This document shows, one piece after another, positions 17,477 to 25,661 of a stretch of DNA of 38,814 bases. The stretch comes from CAZODA01 sp964578485. Lineage in GTDB: Bacteria; Bacteroidota; Bacteroidia; Bacteroidales; Marinilabiliaceae. Both the position numbers and the translations under genes were made by a program. Within the stretch, counting starts at the first letter, position 1. Every line of letters starts with the position of its first letter. The stretch spans positions 1 to 38,814 of the forward strand of contig CAZODA010000030.1 in the NCBI GenBank assembly GCA_964578485.1. The letters run 5' to 3'. The notes below the pieces were generated by a model. The model saw only the letters and a program-made list of their open reading frames with translations. It did not search any database and was not told where the DNA came from.

Positions 17477-18484
17477 TTAATGTAAAATTTTAAAAATCAT
17501 TTCTTTTAATAACTCGCCACCATCCGTATTAACATTGTTGTATCCCTTTGATTTCATGTCATACTCCCTTAAAATAGATATGATATTTGCTACCTTGATT
17601 CCTGAATAATTTTTTGCCCCCTCTTGATAATCAGAAACAAAATAAGGATTAATTTTAAGTTCGGAAGCTACGGAGCTTTTGCTTTTATCCTTTAAATAAT
17701 AGTAAGCCAATAATTTTTGGAAATAATTAAAAAGGATGGCAGTTATGGCAGGAACAGGATAAAGTCTGGGATTAGAAGCAAAAGCTTTGATTATTTGATT
17801 TGCTTTTAAGACATCTTTCTTGATGAGGGCTTTTTGCAGTTCAAACACATTGTATTCTTTGCTGATGCCTATATTTTTGGATATATGATCGACAGTTATA
17901 TGATTTACGCTTGGCCCCAAAGTTACAGTCAACTTATCAATTGCTTGTATGATTTTATCCATTTCAGTACCAAGAAATTCAATCAACATTATTATGCCTG
18001 AGGGCTCAATAGTGAGCTTCCGCTGTTTTGCATAGCTTACTATCCATTTTTCAAGCTGATAGTCTCTTAGTTTTTTTGATTCGAAAAGTATTGCATCGTT
18101 GCTTTTTTTTAAGGCCGATGCGAGCTTTGTCCTGCCATCAAGAGTTTTATGTTTGTAATTTATAACCAAGATGGTTGACTTGAGAGCTGCCTTAACATAA
18201 GATTCAAGCATGTCAATTCCATCAAGTAATTGTGCTTCGCGTACTATGATAAGCTGACGTGAGGCTCCCATTGGAAATCTGCGGGCAGCATGAATCAGAT
18301 CAATTACATTTGTATCTCTCCCATAATATATAGTCTCGTTAAAACCTCTTTCTTCGTCGCTTAAAGCAAGCTTTTGTATAGTGTTGGAAATAACATCGAT
18401 GAAATAGGGTTCCTCCCCATGTAAAAAATATATTGGAACAAAGATTTTGTTTTGTACCTGATTAAGGATTTTTTCAAATTTCAT
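17477..18484 (-). CDS. holA: DNA polymerase III subunit delta
   Basis: 335 residues, the expected length for the delta subunit of the clamp-loader complex, which opens the beta sliding clamp at primed DNA. The N-terminal IYFLHGEEPYFIDVISNTI replaces a Walker motif, as is normal for delta. FNETIYYGRD and FPMGASRQLIIVREAQLL follow, as in other HolA proteins, and then the helical collar domain (KEYNVFELQKALIKKD). It acts in the cytoplasm at the replication fork. The gene lies 31 bases after the AMP nucleosidase stop. The small HsdR-N-like gene close by on the other strand is a familiar neighbour of holA in this phylum. The identification is secure. Confidence 0.92.
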   Translation of the reverse strand: MKFEKILNQVQNKIFVPIYFLHGEEPYFIDVISNTIQKLALSDEERGFNETIYYGRDTNVIDLIHAARRFPMGASRQLIIVREAQLLDGIDMLESYVKAALKSTILVINYKHKTLDGRTKLASALKKSNDAILFESKKLRDYQLEKWIVSYAKQRKLTIEPSGIIMLIEFLGTEMDKIIQAIDKLTVTLGPSVNHITVDHISKNIGISKEYNVFELQKALIKKDVLKANQIIKAFASNPRLYPVPAITAILFNYFQKLLAYYYLKDKSKSSVASELKINPYFVSDYQEGAKNYSGIKVANIISILREYDMKSKGYNNVNTDGGELLKEMIFKILH

Positions 18485-18515
18485 TTGAGTATCTATTGTT
18501 TAAATATCGATAAAG

Positions 18516-19298
18516 CTAATTGTCAAATTTCAAGTGTTTCACCGATTTTCCGTGATGAATGATTTCTTCTAAAGCTCTTACTCCGGTTCTGAGATGATTT
18601 TCAACAAAATTACGTGTTACTTGCTTGTCGCTTTCTGCAGTTTTAATACCGGCAGAAATCATGGGCTGATCGGAAATTAATAGTAAGGCACCACTTGGAA
18701 TAGAATTGGCAAAGCCTACGGTGAATATTGTGGCTGTTTCCATATCAATAGCCAATGCCCGGGTTTCACTCAGATAGTCCTTAAAACGCTCGTCATACTC
18801 CCATACACGTCTGTTTGTTGTAAATACAGTGCCGGTATAATAGTCCTGTCCCGACTCACTTATTACCGTTGAAACCGCCCTTTGCAAACTAAAAGCTGGT
18901 AAGGCAGGAACTTCAGGATGCAAATAATCATTTGAAGTTCCGTCACTCCTGATAGCAGCTATTGGTAATATTAAATCTCCAACTTTGTTTATATCTTTTA
19001 AACCACCACATTTGCCAAGGAAAAGAACAGCCTTGGGACTTATGGCACTGAGTAAATCCATGATGGTAGCAGCATTTGGACTTCCCATCCCAAAATTGAT
19101 AATGGTAATACCATTAGCACTGCAACTCGGCATATTATGATCAGAACCTAAAATTGGAGCCTTATACCAAGATGAAAATAACTCTACATAATTCTGAAAA
19201 TTAGTTAGAAGTATATGCTTGGTAAATTGTTCCAAAGGCCTGCCGGTATATCTTGGCAGCCAGTTTTGAACTATATCTTTTTTTGTTTTCATTAGCAA
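18516..19298 (-). CDS. amn: AMP nucleosidase
   Basis: 260 residues of the purine-nucleoside-phosphorylase fold, matching the short Bacteroidota form of AMP nucleosidase, which splits AMP into adenine and ribose 5-phosphate. Visible features are the phosphate/purine-site loop GKCGGLKDINKVGDLILP (about 92-109), LAIDMETATIFTVGF (near 180), and LLISDQPMISAGIK. The longer Escherichia coli enzyme has an extra N-terminal domain that is absent here. The gene is the first of the minus-strand run leading to holA. It faces away from the HsdR-N-like gene across about 230 bp that must hold both promoters. The alternative of a general MTA/SAH or uridine phosphorylase is less likely given the specific match. 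Confidence 0.88.
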   Translation of the reverse strand: MLMKTKKDIVQNWLPRYTGRPLEQFTKHILLTNFQNYVELFSSWYKAPILGSDHNMPSCSANGITIINFGMGSPNAATIMDLLSAISPKAVLFLGKCGGLKDINKVGDLILPIAAIRSDGTSNDYLHPEVPALPAFSLQRAVSTVISESGQDYYTGTVFTTNRRVWEYDERFKDYLSETRALAIDMETATIFTVGFANSIPSGALLLISDQPMISAGIKTAESDKQVTRNFVENHLRTGVRALEEIIHHGKSVKHLKFDN

Positions 19299-19528
19299 TT
19301 ATCATCTAAGTTTAAAATAAATTTCAACTTTCTTGTGATAAATGAATATTGTAAAATAATCCTGATGGATATCATTAAAAACTTTGTTGTTTTTAAATAA
19401 AACAAACGAAAAGCTTTTTTTATTATCTTATAAAGAAATAAAAAATCAGAAAGTTTTTTCAAAAAAATCCGATGTGCTAAGATAAGGGATTTTGATGATT
19501 TCTTTGTATTTTAGTCTAAAATTGAACC

Positions 19529-19984
19529 ATGCAAATGCTCAATCTTCCACCTTTTCAGCTGAGGGTAAAAACGGAAAAAGGTAAAAAAAGTATTTTTGAT
19601 GTAATAAGAAAAAAGTACGTGTCCTTAACTCCTGAAGAATGGGTTAGACAACATTTCATTCATTTTTTATTACAATTAAATTATCCTGCATCTTTAATGG
19701 CAGTTGAGAAATTAGTAGTGGTTAATGAACTCAGGCAGAGAGCCGATATTGTTGTGTTTAACCGAAAGGGAAAGCCTGCATTGATTGTAGAGTGCAAAGC
19801 ACCGACTATAAAATTGTCAAATAATGCATTGCACCAAGCAGCGAGATATAATATTCCCTTGGGGGTTAAATATCTCGTTATAACAAACGGATTAAAGCAT
19901 TATTGTGTGAAATTAGATAAGTCGGGAAATGATTTTAAGGTTGTTGATAAAATGCCTGATATAGAATCGCTTCAGAACCACTGA
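19529..19984 (+). CDS. small HsdR-N-like nuclease-fold protein
   Basis: 151 residues matching the type I restriction enzyme R-subunit N-terminal domain (HSDR_N_2), with a PD-(D/E)xK nuclease pattern: acidic D73 in RADIVVF followed by VECKAP about 20 residues later. It has no helicase domain and no HsdM or HsdS neighbour, so it is not part of a restriction system. In this phylum a protein of this kind is commonly found beside holA, and here the two lie about 1 kb apart on opposite strands. That hints at a housekeeping DNA repair or replication role, which is inference. It starts with MQMLNLPPFQLRV, typical for this family. The 3' end stops 3 bases from the convergent acetyltransferase stop. 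The catalytic residues appear intact. Confidence 0.85.
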   Translation: MQMLNLPPFQLRVKTEKGKKSIFDVIRKKYVSLTPEEWVRQHFIHFLLQLNYPASLMAVEKLVVVNELRQRADIVVFNRKGKPALIVECKAPTIKLSNNALHQAARYNIPLGVKYLVITNGLKHYCVKLDKSGNDFKVVDKMPDIESLQNH

Positions 19985-19987
19985 TTT

Positions 19988-20506
19988 TTATAATATTTTT
20001 TGATACATTAATTCATCTTCATATGCGTTTTTTGTTTTCAGCCAATCTTTTTTATTGCCTATAAGCTTAAAGCCTGCAGCTTCAAATAAAGCTATACTTG
20101 GCTTGTTACTTTTTGAAATATTGCAATAAATCTGATGTAATCCAAGATGTTGTTCGCAATAAGCTGTAAACAAACTTAGTGCTTCTCCTGCAAATCCCCT
20201 TTTACGCCACTTCTCATGTACCATAATTCCCACACCTGCCCTTTGATGATAGGGATCAAAATCAAACAAATCAATCATTCCAACAACTGATCTATCGCTG
20301 TCGCTTAATTCTATTATTAAGCGCAGCTGCTTTGTTTGATATAAATCAAGACTTGAAGCTTCGATATACTGTTTTAATTGAAAACGGCTAAAAGGTGTAA
20401 GAGTATTACTGAACTGCCAAAGTTTTATATCATTTTCCCATTCATAGAGCAAGTCAACATCTTCGGGCTCAAGAGCTCTTAAAACCAAATTTTCGTTTTC
20501 AAGCAT
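19988..20506 (-). CDS. GNAT family N-acetyltransferase (RimJ/RimL-type)
   Basis: 172 residues with the acetyl-CoA-binding motif GVGIMVHEKWRKRGFAGEAL around residues 92-111, followed by YCNISKSNKPSIALFEAAGF, the usual motif B and C-terminal part. The N-terminal LRALEPEDVDLLYEWEND is typical of the RimJ/RimL subgroup, which acetylates protein N-termini, spermidine or small amines. The substrate cannot be read from the sequence. It is cytoplasmic, with no signal peptide. It lies 15 bases after the stop of the PorE-like gene on the same strand, so the two may share a transcript. It converges with the HsdR-N-like gene, 3 bases apart. Confidence 0.87.
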   Translation of the reverse strand: MLENENLVLRALEPEDVDLLYEWENDIKLWQFSNTLTPFSRFQLKQYIEASSLDLYQTKQLRLIIELSDSDRSVVGMIDLFDFDPYHQRAGVGIMVHEKWRKRGFAGEALSLFTAYCEQHLGLHQIYCNISKSNKPSIALFEAAGFKLIGNKKDWLKTKNAYEDELMYQKIL

Positions 20507-20521
20507 ATTCGCATAAATATT

Positions 20522-22096
20522 TTATTTTTTAAGGCTGATGGGGGAGACATAGAATGCTCTGTAACGGGTTTGATAAACATCGCGCACAGGAATAGAAAAC
20601 TCTTCTATATGAGTTTGATAACCTTCTAATTCAAGCTCCATTTTGTATTCTTTTCCTGCGGGAAGAACAGCAACGAACTTTCCGGATAGCGGATTTGGAC
20701 GGTAAATGCCTTGTAAAACCCCGGATTCGGATTCGTAAATTCTTATAACAGTTCCGACAGCAGGTTCTTCATTTTCAATAAATGCATGACTCGCCATTAC
20801 TGCAAGTGAACGTTCATCATCAGATTGAAAAGTTATAAGGTAGATATCGGTAGATCCGGTTCCACCAAGCTGACGTGAAGCATAATATACACGTTGTCCG
20901 TCGGGTGTAGGCATGAAAAAGATATCATCACCGGGTGTATTGATAGGATAGCCTATGTTGCTTGGTTTTCCCCATTCACCATTTTCATCAAGCTCACTCA
21001 TGAAAATATCAAATCCTCCCATAGAATTGTGACCTTCTGATGAAAAATAAAGAGTTTTTCCATCGGATTGTAAATAGGGACTTTCCTCGTCATAAGGAGT
21101 GTTGATATTGGGTCCTGCATTGATAGGCTGCCCCCAGCTTCCATCAGGAAGTTTGTGTGATACATATATATCTTTCCCCCCGTAACCACCGGGACGATCA
21201 CTTGTAAACCAAATACTGTTTTGATCAAATGAAGTACTGGCATGAGTTTCATTAAACTGTGAATTGATAGGCATAGGATAAGCTTCGGGCTCAGTCCATT
21301 CGCCAAATCTGTATTTTGTCTGGTATAAATTACCTATCATACCATCATTCTGATAGAAATTTAAAACCTGACCATCAGCACTAACACTTACAGTTGCACG
21401 GTGACCATAATAAAGACCCGGCAAATCAAGCTTTTCGGCAGCTGTCCATGCACCATCACGCCAATAAGAAACATAAATATTTTCAAAATAACGGCCGTCT
21501 TCATCTTTCATCTCGGGATCAGGACGATTAGAGGTGAAAAAAATAGATGACTCGTCAAGGGCAACAACAGGGCTGTGCTCATCATAAGATGAATTAAGTG
21601 CTTTGCCTTGAGATACAATATCAAATTTGACAGGAGACTTCATTAATTCTTTTGCATTATTGCAATAATTTATCTCTCTTTGAATAGCATCATGAACAAA
21701 TAGCTGGGAAGACCTAACTTGTTTTGTCAATAAATTGTAAATCTCAAGTGCTTCGTCAAAACGATAAAGCTGATGTAAGGCTTGACCCATATAGAAATGG
21801 GCTTCAATAGTCTCACGAGAGGGCTTTTTACCAAGTGGATACCTTTCTGTGATAGCCGATAATAATTCTAAAGCTTTTTCTGCCCCATCATGGAGGTTCA
21901 GATACGACATTCCTGCAATTAAATTAGCACTAACATTAAAATCTTTGCTCCTAAGTAAAGGCTGTAAAGTTTCAATTGCGTTTATAAAACGATCTTCCTC
22001 AAATTGATTGCGTGCCTGACGGATTACCCGTCCTTGTGAAAAAATATGATGACTGTTAAAGCTAAACAGAATGATGAGGATTAATATTTTTCGCAT
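20522..22096 (-). CDS. TPR and PD40 beta-propeller envelope protein, PorE-like but without OmpA domain
   Basis: 524 residues from the ATG at 22096, which gives a clean signal peptide (MRKILILIILFSFNSHHIFS). The frame is open further upstream to 22156, but those residues are not signal-like. After the signal come TPR-like helices (about 25-150), then five or so PD40/WD40-like blades with repeated FTSNRP, FTSDRPGGYGGKDIYVS, YFSSEGHNSMGGFDIFMS and YYASRQLGGTGSTDIY motifs (about 170-440). A short carboxypeptidase-regulatory-like fold ends the protein. This order matches PorE of the type IX secretion system and related OmpA-family proteins, except that the OmpA peptidoglycan-binding domain is missing; the protein ends at about VSPISLKK. 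It is probably periplasmic or outer-membrane associated. A role in secretion is inference. Confidence 0.82.
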   Translation of the reverse strand: MRKILILIILFSFNSHHIFSQGRVIRQARNQFEEDRFINAIETLQPLLRSKDFNVSANLIAGMSYLNLHDGAEKALELLSAITERYPLGKKPSRETIEAHFYMGQALHQLYRFDEALEIYNLLTKQVRSSQLFVHDAIQREINYCNNAKELMKSPVKFDIVSQGKALNSSYDEHSPVVALDESSIFFTSNRPDPEMKDEDGRYFENIYVSYWRDGAWTAAEKLDLPGLYYGHRATVSVSADGQVLNFYQNDGMIGNLYQTKYRFGEWTEPEAYPMPINSQFNETHASTSFDQNSIWFTSDRPGGYGGKDIYVSHKLPDGSWGQPINAGPNINTPYDEESPYLQSDGKTLYFSSEGHNSMGGFDIFMSELDENGEWGKPSNIGYPINTPGDDIFFMPTPDGQRVYYASRQLGGTGSTDIYLITFQSDDERSLAVMASHAFIENEEPAVGTVIRIYESESGVLQGIYRPNPLSGKFVAVLPAGKEYKMELELEGYQTHIEEFSIPVRDVYQTRYRAFYVSPISLKK

Positions 22097-22227
22097 AATT
22101 CTATGGTTGAAGATTAATATTTGATGGCTAAATTTACAAAATATTGTTTCGAACATACAAAAAAATCAGATTAAAGTTATTCACATAGCCTTGTTTATGT
22201 TAAAAAGATATTGAACTGTAAGTTTTA

Positions 22228-22244
22228 TACAACAAATTGTTGTA
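22228..22244. promoter_or_regulatory. 17-bp perfect palindrome, candidate operator
   Basis: TACAACAA, one central base, TTGTTGTA. The half sites are exact and the spacing is that of a dimeric repressor site. It lies between divergent genes, 132 bases upstream of the PorE-like start. No regulator gene is adjacent, so its binding protein is unknown. Confidence 0.4.
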
Positions 22245-22501
22245 AAATTTATGAATCATAAATTTTTATAGGCTTATTGATTATCATATTTTCTGCTGAT
22301 TAAAAAAGTTCTGAATTAGATTATGAAAATCAGCTTTAAATGAAGAAGCATTTCATTATGAATTAAGTAGATGCTTTTTTGCTTGCCTTAGATGTAATTT
22401 ATTATCTTTGACATAAGCTTTTTAAAATTATTTTTATTGATAAGCGGCTTTTTATCATTACGCTTAAGATATTCCCGAAAAATCATCATTGTAAAAATAT
22501 C

Positions 22502-22530
22502 TTGTTTTTATTTTAAAGCACATAGTTTTG
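22502..22530 (+). promoter_or_regulatory. candidate promoter for the acetylesterase gene
   Basis: TTG at 22502-22504 and TAGTTTTG at 22523-22530 are 18 bases apart, within the range known for Bacteroidota -33/-7 elements. Transcription would start near 22537, ahead of the ATG at 22562, so the longer start would be in the message. Confidence 0.45.
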
Positions 22531-22561
22531 TCTCAAAATGTAGAACTAATATACTTAATTT

Positions 22562-24739
22562 ATGAAAACTCATCAATACTCTTTTAAAGGTCAAGCTGAC
22601 AGCCTGACATCCGAAATTAACCTCACAAGTTCTCAAATGAAAGAAGGGAATTTTGTTGCCGGGAATAGTGGTAGTTTAAAAAAAATCCCTAAAATTATTT
22701 CAGGATTTATGACTGTTGTTGTTGCAGCTCTTTTAACCTTATTTGTTGGATGTAGCAGTAGTAAAATAGAAGAAGGAATTTGGCTCCCTTCCGTATTTTC
22801 TGATAATATGGTTTTGCAACAAAATACTAACGCTCCCTTTTGGGGTAAGGCAAATCCCGGTTCTCTTGTTACTGTAACTGCCGAATGGGGTGTTGAAGAA
22901 AGTGTTGAAGTTAGTTCTGAGGGTACTTGGAATTTGTTAGTGCCTGTTTATGAAGCAGGAGGACCATATAAGGTGGTGATTAGTTGTGACGACTCAGAGT
23001 TTGTTATCGAAAATGTTCTTTTGGGTGAAGTATGGCTTGCATCCGGACAATCAAATATGGATATGACTTTGAATGGCTATCCTCCCAATGAATTGGTTGC
23101 CGGTGCACAAGAAGCTATTGAAGAATCAAATTATCCTGAAATAAGGATGTTTACGGTAGAAAAAAATGTAAGCTTGGATGAAATGGATGATGTATCCGGA
23201 AGCTGGGATGTTTCTTCACCGGAAAACTCCGAAAAATTTAGTGCAGTAGCTTATTTCTTTGCCAGAAAACTTCATCGGGATTTAGCTGTTCCCGTTGGTA
23301 TTATTCATTCAAGTTGGGGAGGAACACCCGCCGAAGCATGGATGAGCTCCGGAGTATTGTCGATTGATAAAGATTTTCAAGAATTTGTGAGCAAAATAGA
23401 TGAATTTAAAATTTTGGAGAAATCTTATAATGATTGGCTGCAAAATCTCGAAATGCTTGATATCTCACAGGTAAATAATATTGACCCACTTGTTGGAATT
23501 GATGTTTATGATGAATGGGCATCAGCAGTTTCCACTTCTGATTCGGATTGGGGTATAATACCGGTTCCGGGCTTGATAGAAACTACCGAAATTGGTGAGT
23601 TTGACGGAGTAATATGGTTACGTAAATTTGTTGATATACCCGAAAGCTGGGAAGGAAATGATCTTATACTCAGCCTTGGACCCATTGATGACAGAGATGT
23701 TACTTATTTTAATGGTGAAAGAATAGGAGCAATTGAAGAAGGTGGCTTTTATCAGGCAGAAAGAAAATATACCATAGCCGCTGAGCTTGTAGAACAAGGA
23801 GAAGCCCTTATTGCAGTGAGGGTTATTGATACTCAGGGTGGAGGAGGAATTTATGGAAGACCTGATCTGGTGAAAATTTATCCTGTCGATAAAGAAGATG
23901 AAGCTATTTCTTTGGCAGGGGAATGGAAATATAAACTTGCGGCAGAAATCAAAGGAAATAAAATGTATATGTTCGAGCCCGAAACCAATATTATTGAAAG
24001 CAGGCCGATACAAACTTTTGCAATTAACTCCCATACTCCTTCAGTATTGTTTAATGCTATGATAGCCCCATTAACTCCTTATTCTATTAAAGGGGCTATT
24101 TGGTATCAGGGTGAAACAAATGTTGGTAGAGCAAATCAATATATGAGATTGAAATCTATGCTTGTTACCGATTGGAGAAATCATTTTGAAAATGATGAAT
24201 TGTCTTTTTACTATGTGCAGTTGGCACCATATCATTATAATGATCCCGAAGGCCGTGGATCAGCAGTGTTACGCGATGCCCAGCGCCGAATGCAAATAAT
24301 TCCCAATACAGGAATGATTTCTACCCTTGATATTGGCGATTTAGTAAGTATTCATCCGGCCAATAAAGTTGATGTGGGTGAGCGATTGGCACGATGGGCA
24401 CTTGCCAAAGATTATAAGCTTGATGTAAAATTCAGCGGTCCTCAGCCAAAAGAAAAAACAATTGAAAATAATAAAGTGGCGATCTCCTTTTCTTATGCAG
24501 ACGGAGGATTGATTATTAATACAAAGGTGCCTGAGCAATTTGAAATTGCCGGAAAAGACGGAGTGTTTTATCCCGCTAAAGCTGAAATAGTGGATAATGT
24601 TATTTTGTTTTCTTCCCAAAATGTGCCCGATCCCATTGATGTAAGATATGCATACAGAAATAATGCTCTTGCTTCTTTGTTCAATGGTGAAGGACTGCCG
24701 GCTCCATCATTTACAACTGAAAATGAATTGAAAGAATAA
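22562..24739 (+). CDS. sialate O-acetylesterase-type (SASA) lipoprotein
   Basis: 725 residues of the SGNH-hydrolase esterase family that includes 9-O-acetylesterases and plant-polysaccharide acetyl esterases. The catalytic serine lies in WLASGQSNMDM (near 162), with further blocks IIHSSWGGTPAEAWMSS and IWYQGETN. The Asp/His pair is probably in DIGDLVSIHP (near 595). A galactose-binding-like insert covers about 330-440. A lipobox LFVGC near residue 64 predicts an outer-membrane or surface lipoprotein, but the preceding 50 residues are unusually long and include charged residues. The true start may be the internal ATG at 22637 or at 22709, though a promoter at 22502-22530 allows 22562. It may deacetylate the glycans attacked by the GH115/GH28 pair 10 kb away; this is inference, and the gene is not part of their operon. 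Confidence 0.85.
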   Translation: MKTHQYSFKGQADSLTSEINLTSSQMKEGNFVAGNSGSLKKIPKIISGFMTVVVAALLTLFVGCSSSKIEEGIWLPSVFSDNMVLQQNTNAPFWGKANPGSLVTVTAEWGVEESVEVSSEGTWNLLVPVYEAGGPYKVVISCDDSEFVIENVLLGEVWLASGQSNMDMTLNGYPPNELVAGAQEAIEESNYPEIRMFTVEKNVSLDEMDDVSGSWDVSSPENSEKFSAVAYFFARKLHRDLAVPVGIIHSSWGGTPAEAWMSSGVLSIDKDFQEFVSKIDEFKILEKSYNDWLQNLEMLDISQVNNIDPLVGIDVYDEWASAVSTSDSDWGIIPVPGLIETTEIGEFDGVIWLRKFVDIPESWEGNDLILSLGPIDDRDVTYFNGERIGAIEEGGFYQAERKYTIAAELVEQGEALIAVRVIDTQGGGGIYGRPDLVKIYPVDKEDEAISLAGEWKYKLAAEIKGNKMYMFEPETNIIESRPIQTFAINSHTPSVLFNAMIAPLTPYSIKGAIWYQGETNVGRANQYMRLKSMLVTDWRNHFENDELSFYYVQLAPYHYNDPEGRGSAVLRDAQRRMQIIPNTGMISTLDIGDLVSIHPANKVDVGERLARWALAKDYKLDVKFSGPQPKEKTIENNKVAISFSYADGGLIINTKVPEQFEIAGKDGVFYPAKAEIVDNVILFSSQNVPDPIDVRYAYRNNALASLFNGEGLPAPSFTTENELKE

Positions 24740-24745
24740 AATTTT

Positions 24746-24791
24746 ATTACGGACAGCCACTTAGGGGTGCCCCTAAGTGGCCCTCCGTAAT
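24746..24791. terminator. 46-bp long hairpin after the esterase gene
   Basis: The outer arms ATTACGGA / TCCGTAAT (8 bp) and inner arms GCCACTTAGGGG / CCCCTAAGTGGC (12 bp) are separated by a 2-base mismatch, with a 2-base loop centre. The stem begins 7 bases after the stop codon. No T tract follows, so it may be a bidirectional transcript-end or repeat hairpin rather than a classical terminator. Confidence 0.6.
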
Positions 24792-24921
24792 TGAAGATTA
24801 TAACCACATATTTTTCTCATTGTAATTGTTTATTGAAATAAATCATTGATATTGGTTACGGGAACCGGCTTGAGCACAAAAGAAATATTTTATGTTGCCT
24901 CTTCAAGGTGCCGGGGATGTT

Positions 24922-25018
24922 GAGCGAAGTCGAAACGCCCAAGATAGCCGAAACCCAAAACTCGTCCCGTTGTTACCTGTCCCGCTTTAGCGGGAAACGG
25001 GATTTCGCTTCGCTTAAA
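24922..25018. repeat. intergenic repeat shared with 6482-6542
   Basis: Positions 24922-24951 match 6513-6542 with three mismatches in 30 bases. CCCAAAACTC follows at 24954-24963 (the complement of GAGTTTTGGG). A 7-bp hairpin TCCCGCT-tt-AGCGGGA and the word TTTCGCTTCGCTT close the segment. No coding content was seen. Confidence 0.7.
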
Positions 25019-25058
25019 AATCAACGCAAAATTCAATTTTCAATTCAAAATCCTATCT

Positions 25059-25214
25059 AAATCATAGGAATAAACTTTCTTCTTATCAAAATCCTTGCTA
25101 CTCTATGATTTAGACCTTTCACAAAGATAAATCATATATCAACAATAGGATTATATTATATGATTTTTGCATTCATGTATAATTAATAGCTTACATTTGT
25201 ATTATAAAATCATA
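25059..25214. promoter_or_regulatory. five-copy AAATCATA operator-like array with promoter upstream of the Rrf2 gene
   Basis: The 8-base word AAATCATA occurs at 25059-25066 (+), 25104-25111 (-), 25129-25136 (+), 25159-25166 (-) and 25207-25214 (+), with strictly alternating orientation. Copies 1/2 extend to a 12-bp inverted repeat (25056-25067 with 25103-25114), and copies 3/4 to a 9-bp one (25130-25138 with 25157-25165). A promoter-like TTG (25167-25169), 22 bases, then TACATTTG (25192-25199) lies between copies 4 and 5, so copy 5 would cover the transcription start. The arrangement suggests autoregulation by the adjacent Rrf2 protein. Confidence 0.6.
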
Positions 25215-25219
25215 TAAAG

Positions 25220-25648
25220 ATGCTTCGTTTTTCAAATAAGGTAAAATATGGCTTGCAGTTTTTACTGTTTCTTCTTATCGATGATGAAGAATATACAGAT
25301 ATACAGCGTGCTGCAATCTCTTGTAATATTCCTTACAAATTTCTTGAATCGATAGCTGTAAGTTTAAAACGACATGGATTTGCAAACGTTAAACGTGGTG
25401 CAGGTGGTGGATATAAATTAAGTCGTATGCCACAGGAAATTCACCTCGCTGAAGTTGTTGCCGCACTTGAGATGGAAAAGAAAAGTGATCAAAGCGATCA
25501 AAAAGAAAAAGAATTGACAGCTATAGTTGTAGAATCCACTCTTGATCAAGTAATGGATGGTTTTTGGGAACTCTTGGAAGAAAAAACGCTTTATCAGCTT
25601 TATCAGAGTTATAATAAACGTACTGACGAGCTAATGTATTATATTTAA
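25220..25648 (+). CDS. Rrf2 family transcriptional regulator
   Basis: 142 residues of the Rrf2 winged-helix family (IscR, CymR, NsrR). It starts with MLRFSNKVKYGLQFLLFLL, contains the recognition-helix region SCNIPYKFLESIAVSLKRHG (about 34-53), and has the wing VKRGAGGGYKLSR. The only cysteine is in the DNA-binding region. The three-cysteine cluster that binds iron-sulfur in IscR/NsrR is absent, so it resembles CymR, which senses cysteine availability through contact with cysteine synthase in Bacillus. The cysK gene starts 13 bases downstream in the same operon, supporting that reading. The DNA upstream holds five copies of AAATCATA, its probable binding site. Regulation by O-acetylserine or CysK contact is inferred from family knowledge. 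Confidence 0.9.
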   Translation: MLRFSNKVKYGLQFLLFLLIDDEEYTDIQRAAISCNIPYKFLESIAVSLKRHGFANVKRGAGGGYKLSRMPQEIHLAEVVAALEMEKKSDQSDQKEKELTAIVVESTLDQVMDGFWELLEEKTLYQLYQSYNKRTDELMYYI

Positions 25649-25661
25649 ATTCTATATTAAA

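Larger units (their letters stand above)
22097..22561. other. 465-bp divergent region between the PorE-like gene and the acetylesterase gene
   Basis: This is AT-rich and has no gene. It holds a perfect 17-base palindrome at 22228-22244 and two promoter-like arrangements facing the esterase gene: TTTG at 22378 with TATCTTTG at 22403 (21 bases between), and TTG at 22502 with TAGTTTTG at 22523. Confidence 0.6.

Noticed and set aside
19529..19984. Type I restriction-modification R subunit
   Set aside because: Only the small N-terminal nuclease-like domain is present; there is no helicase part and no HsdM/HsdS gene, and the neighbourhood is housekeeping.
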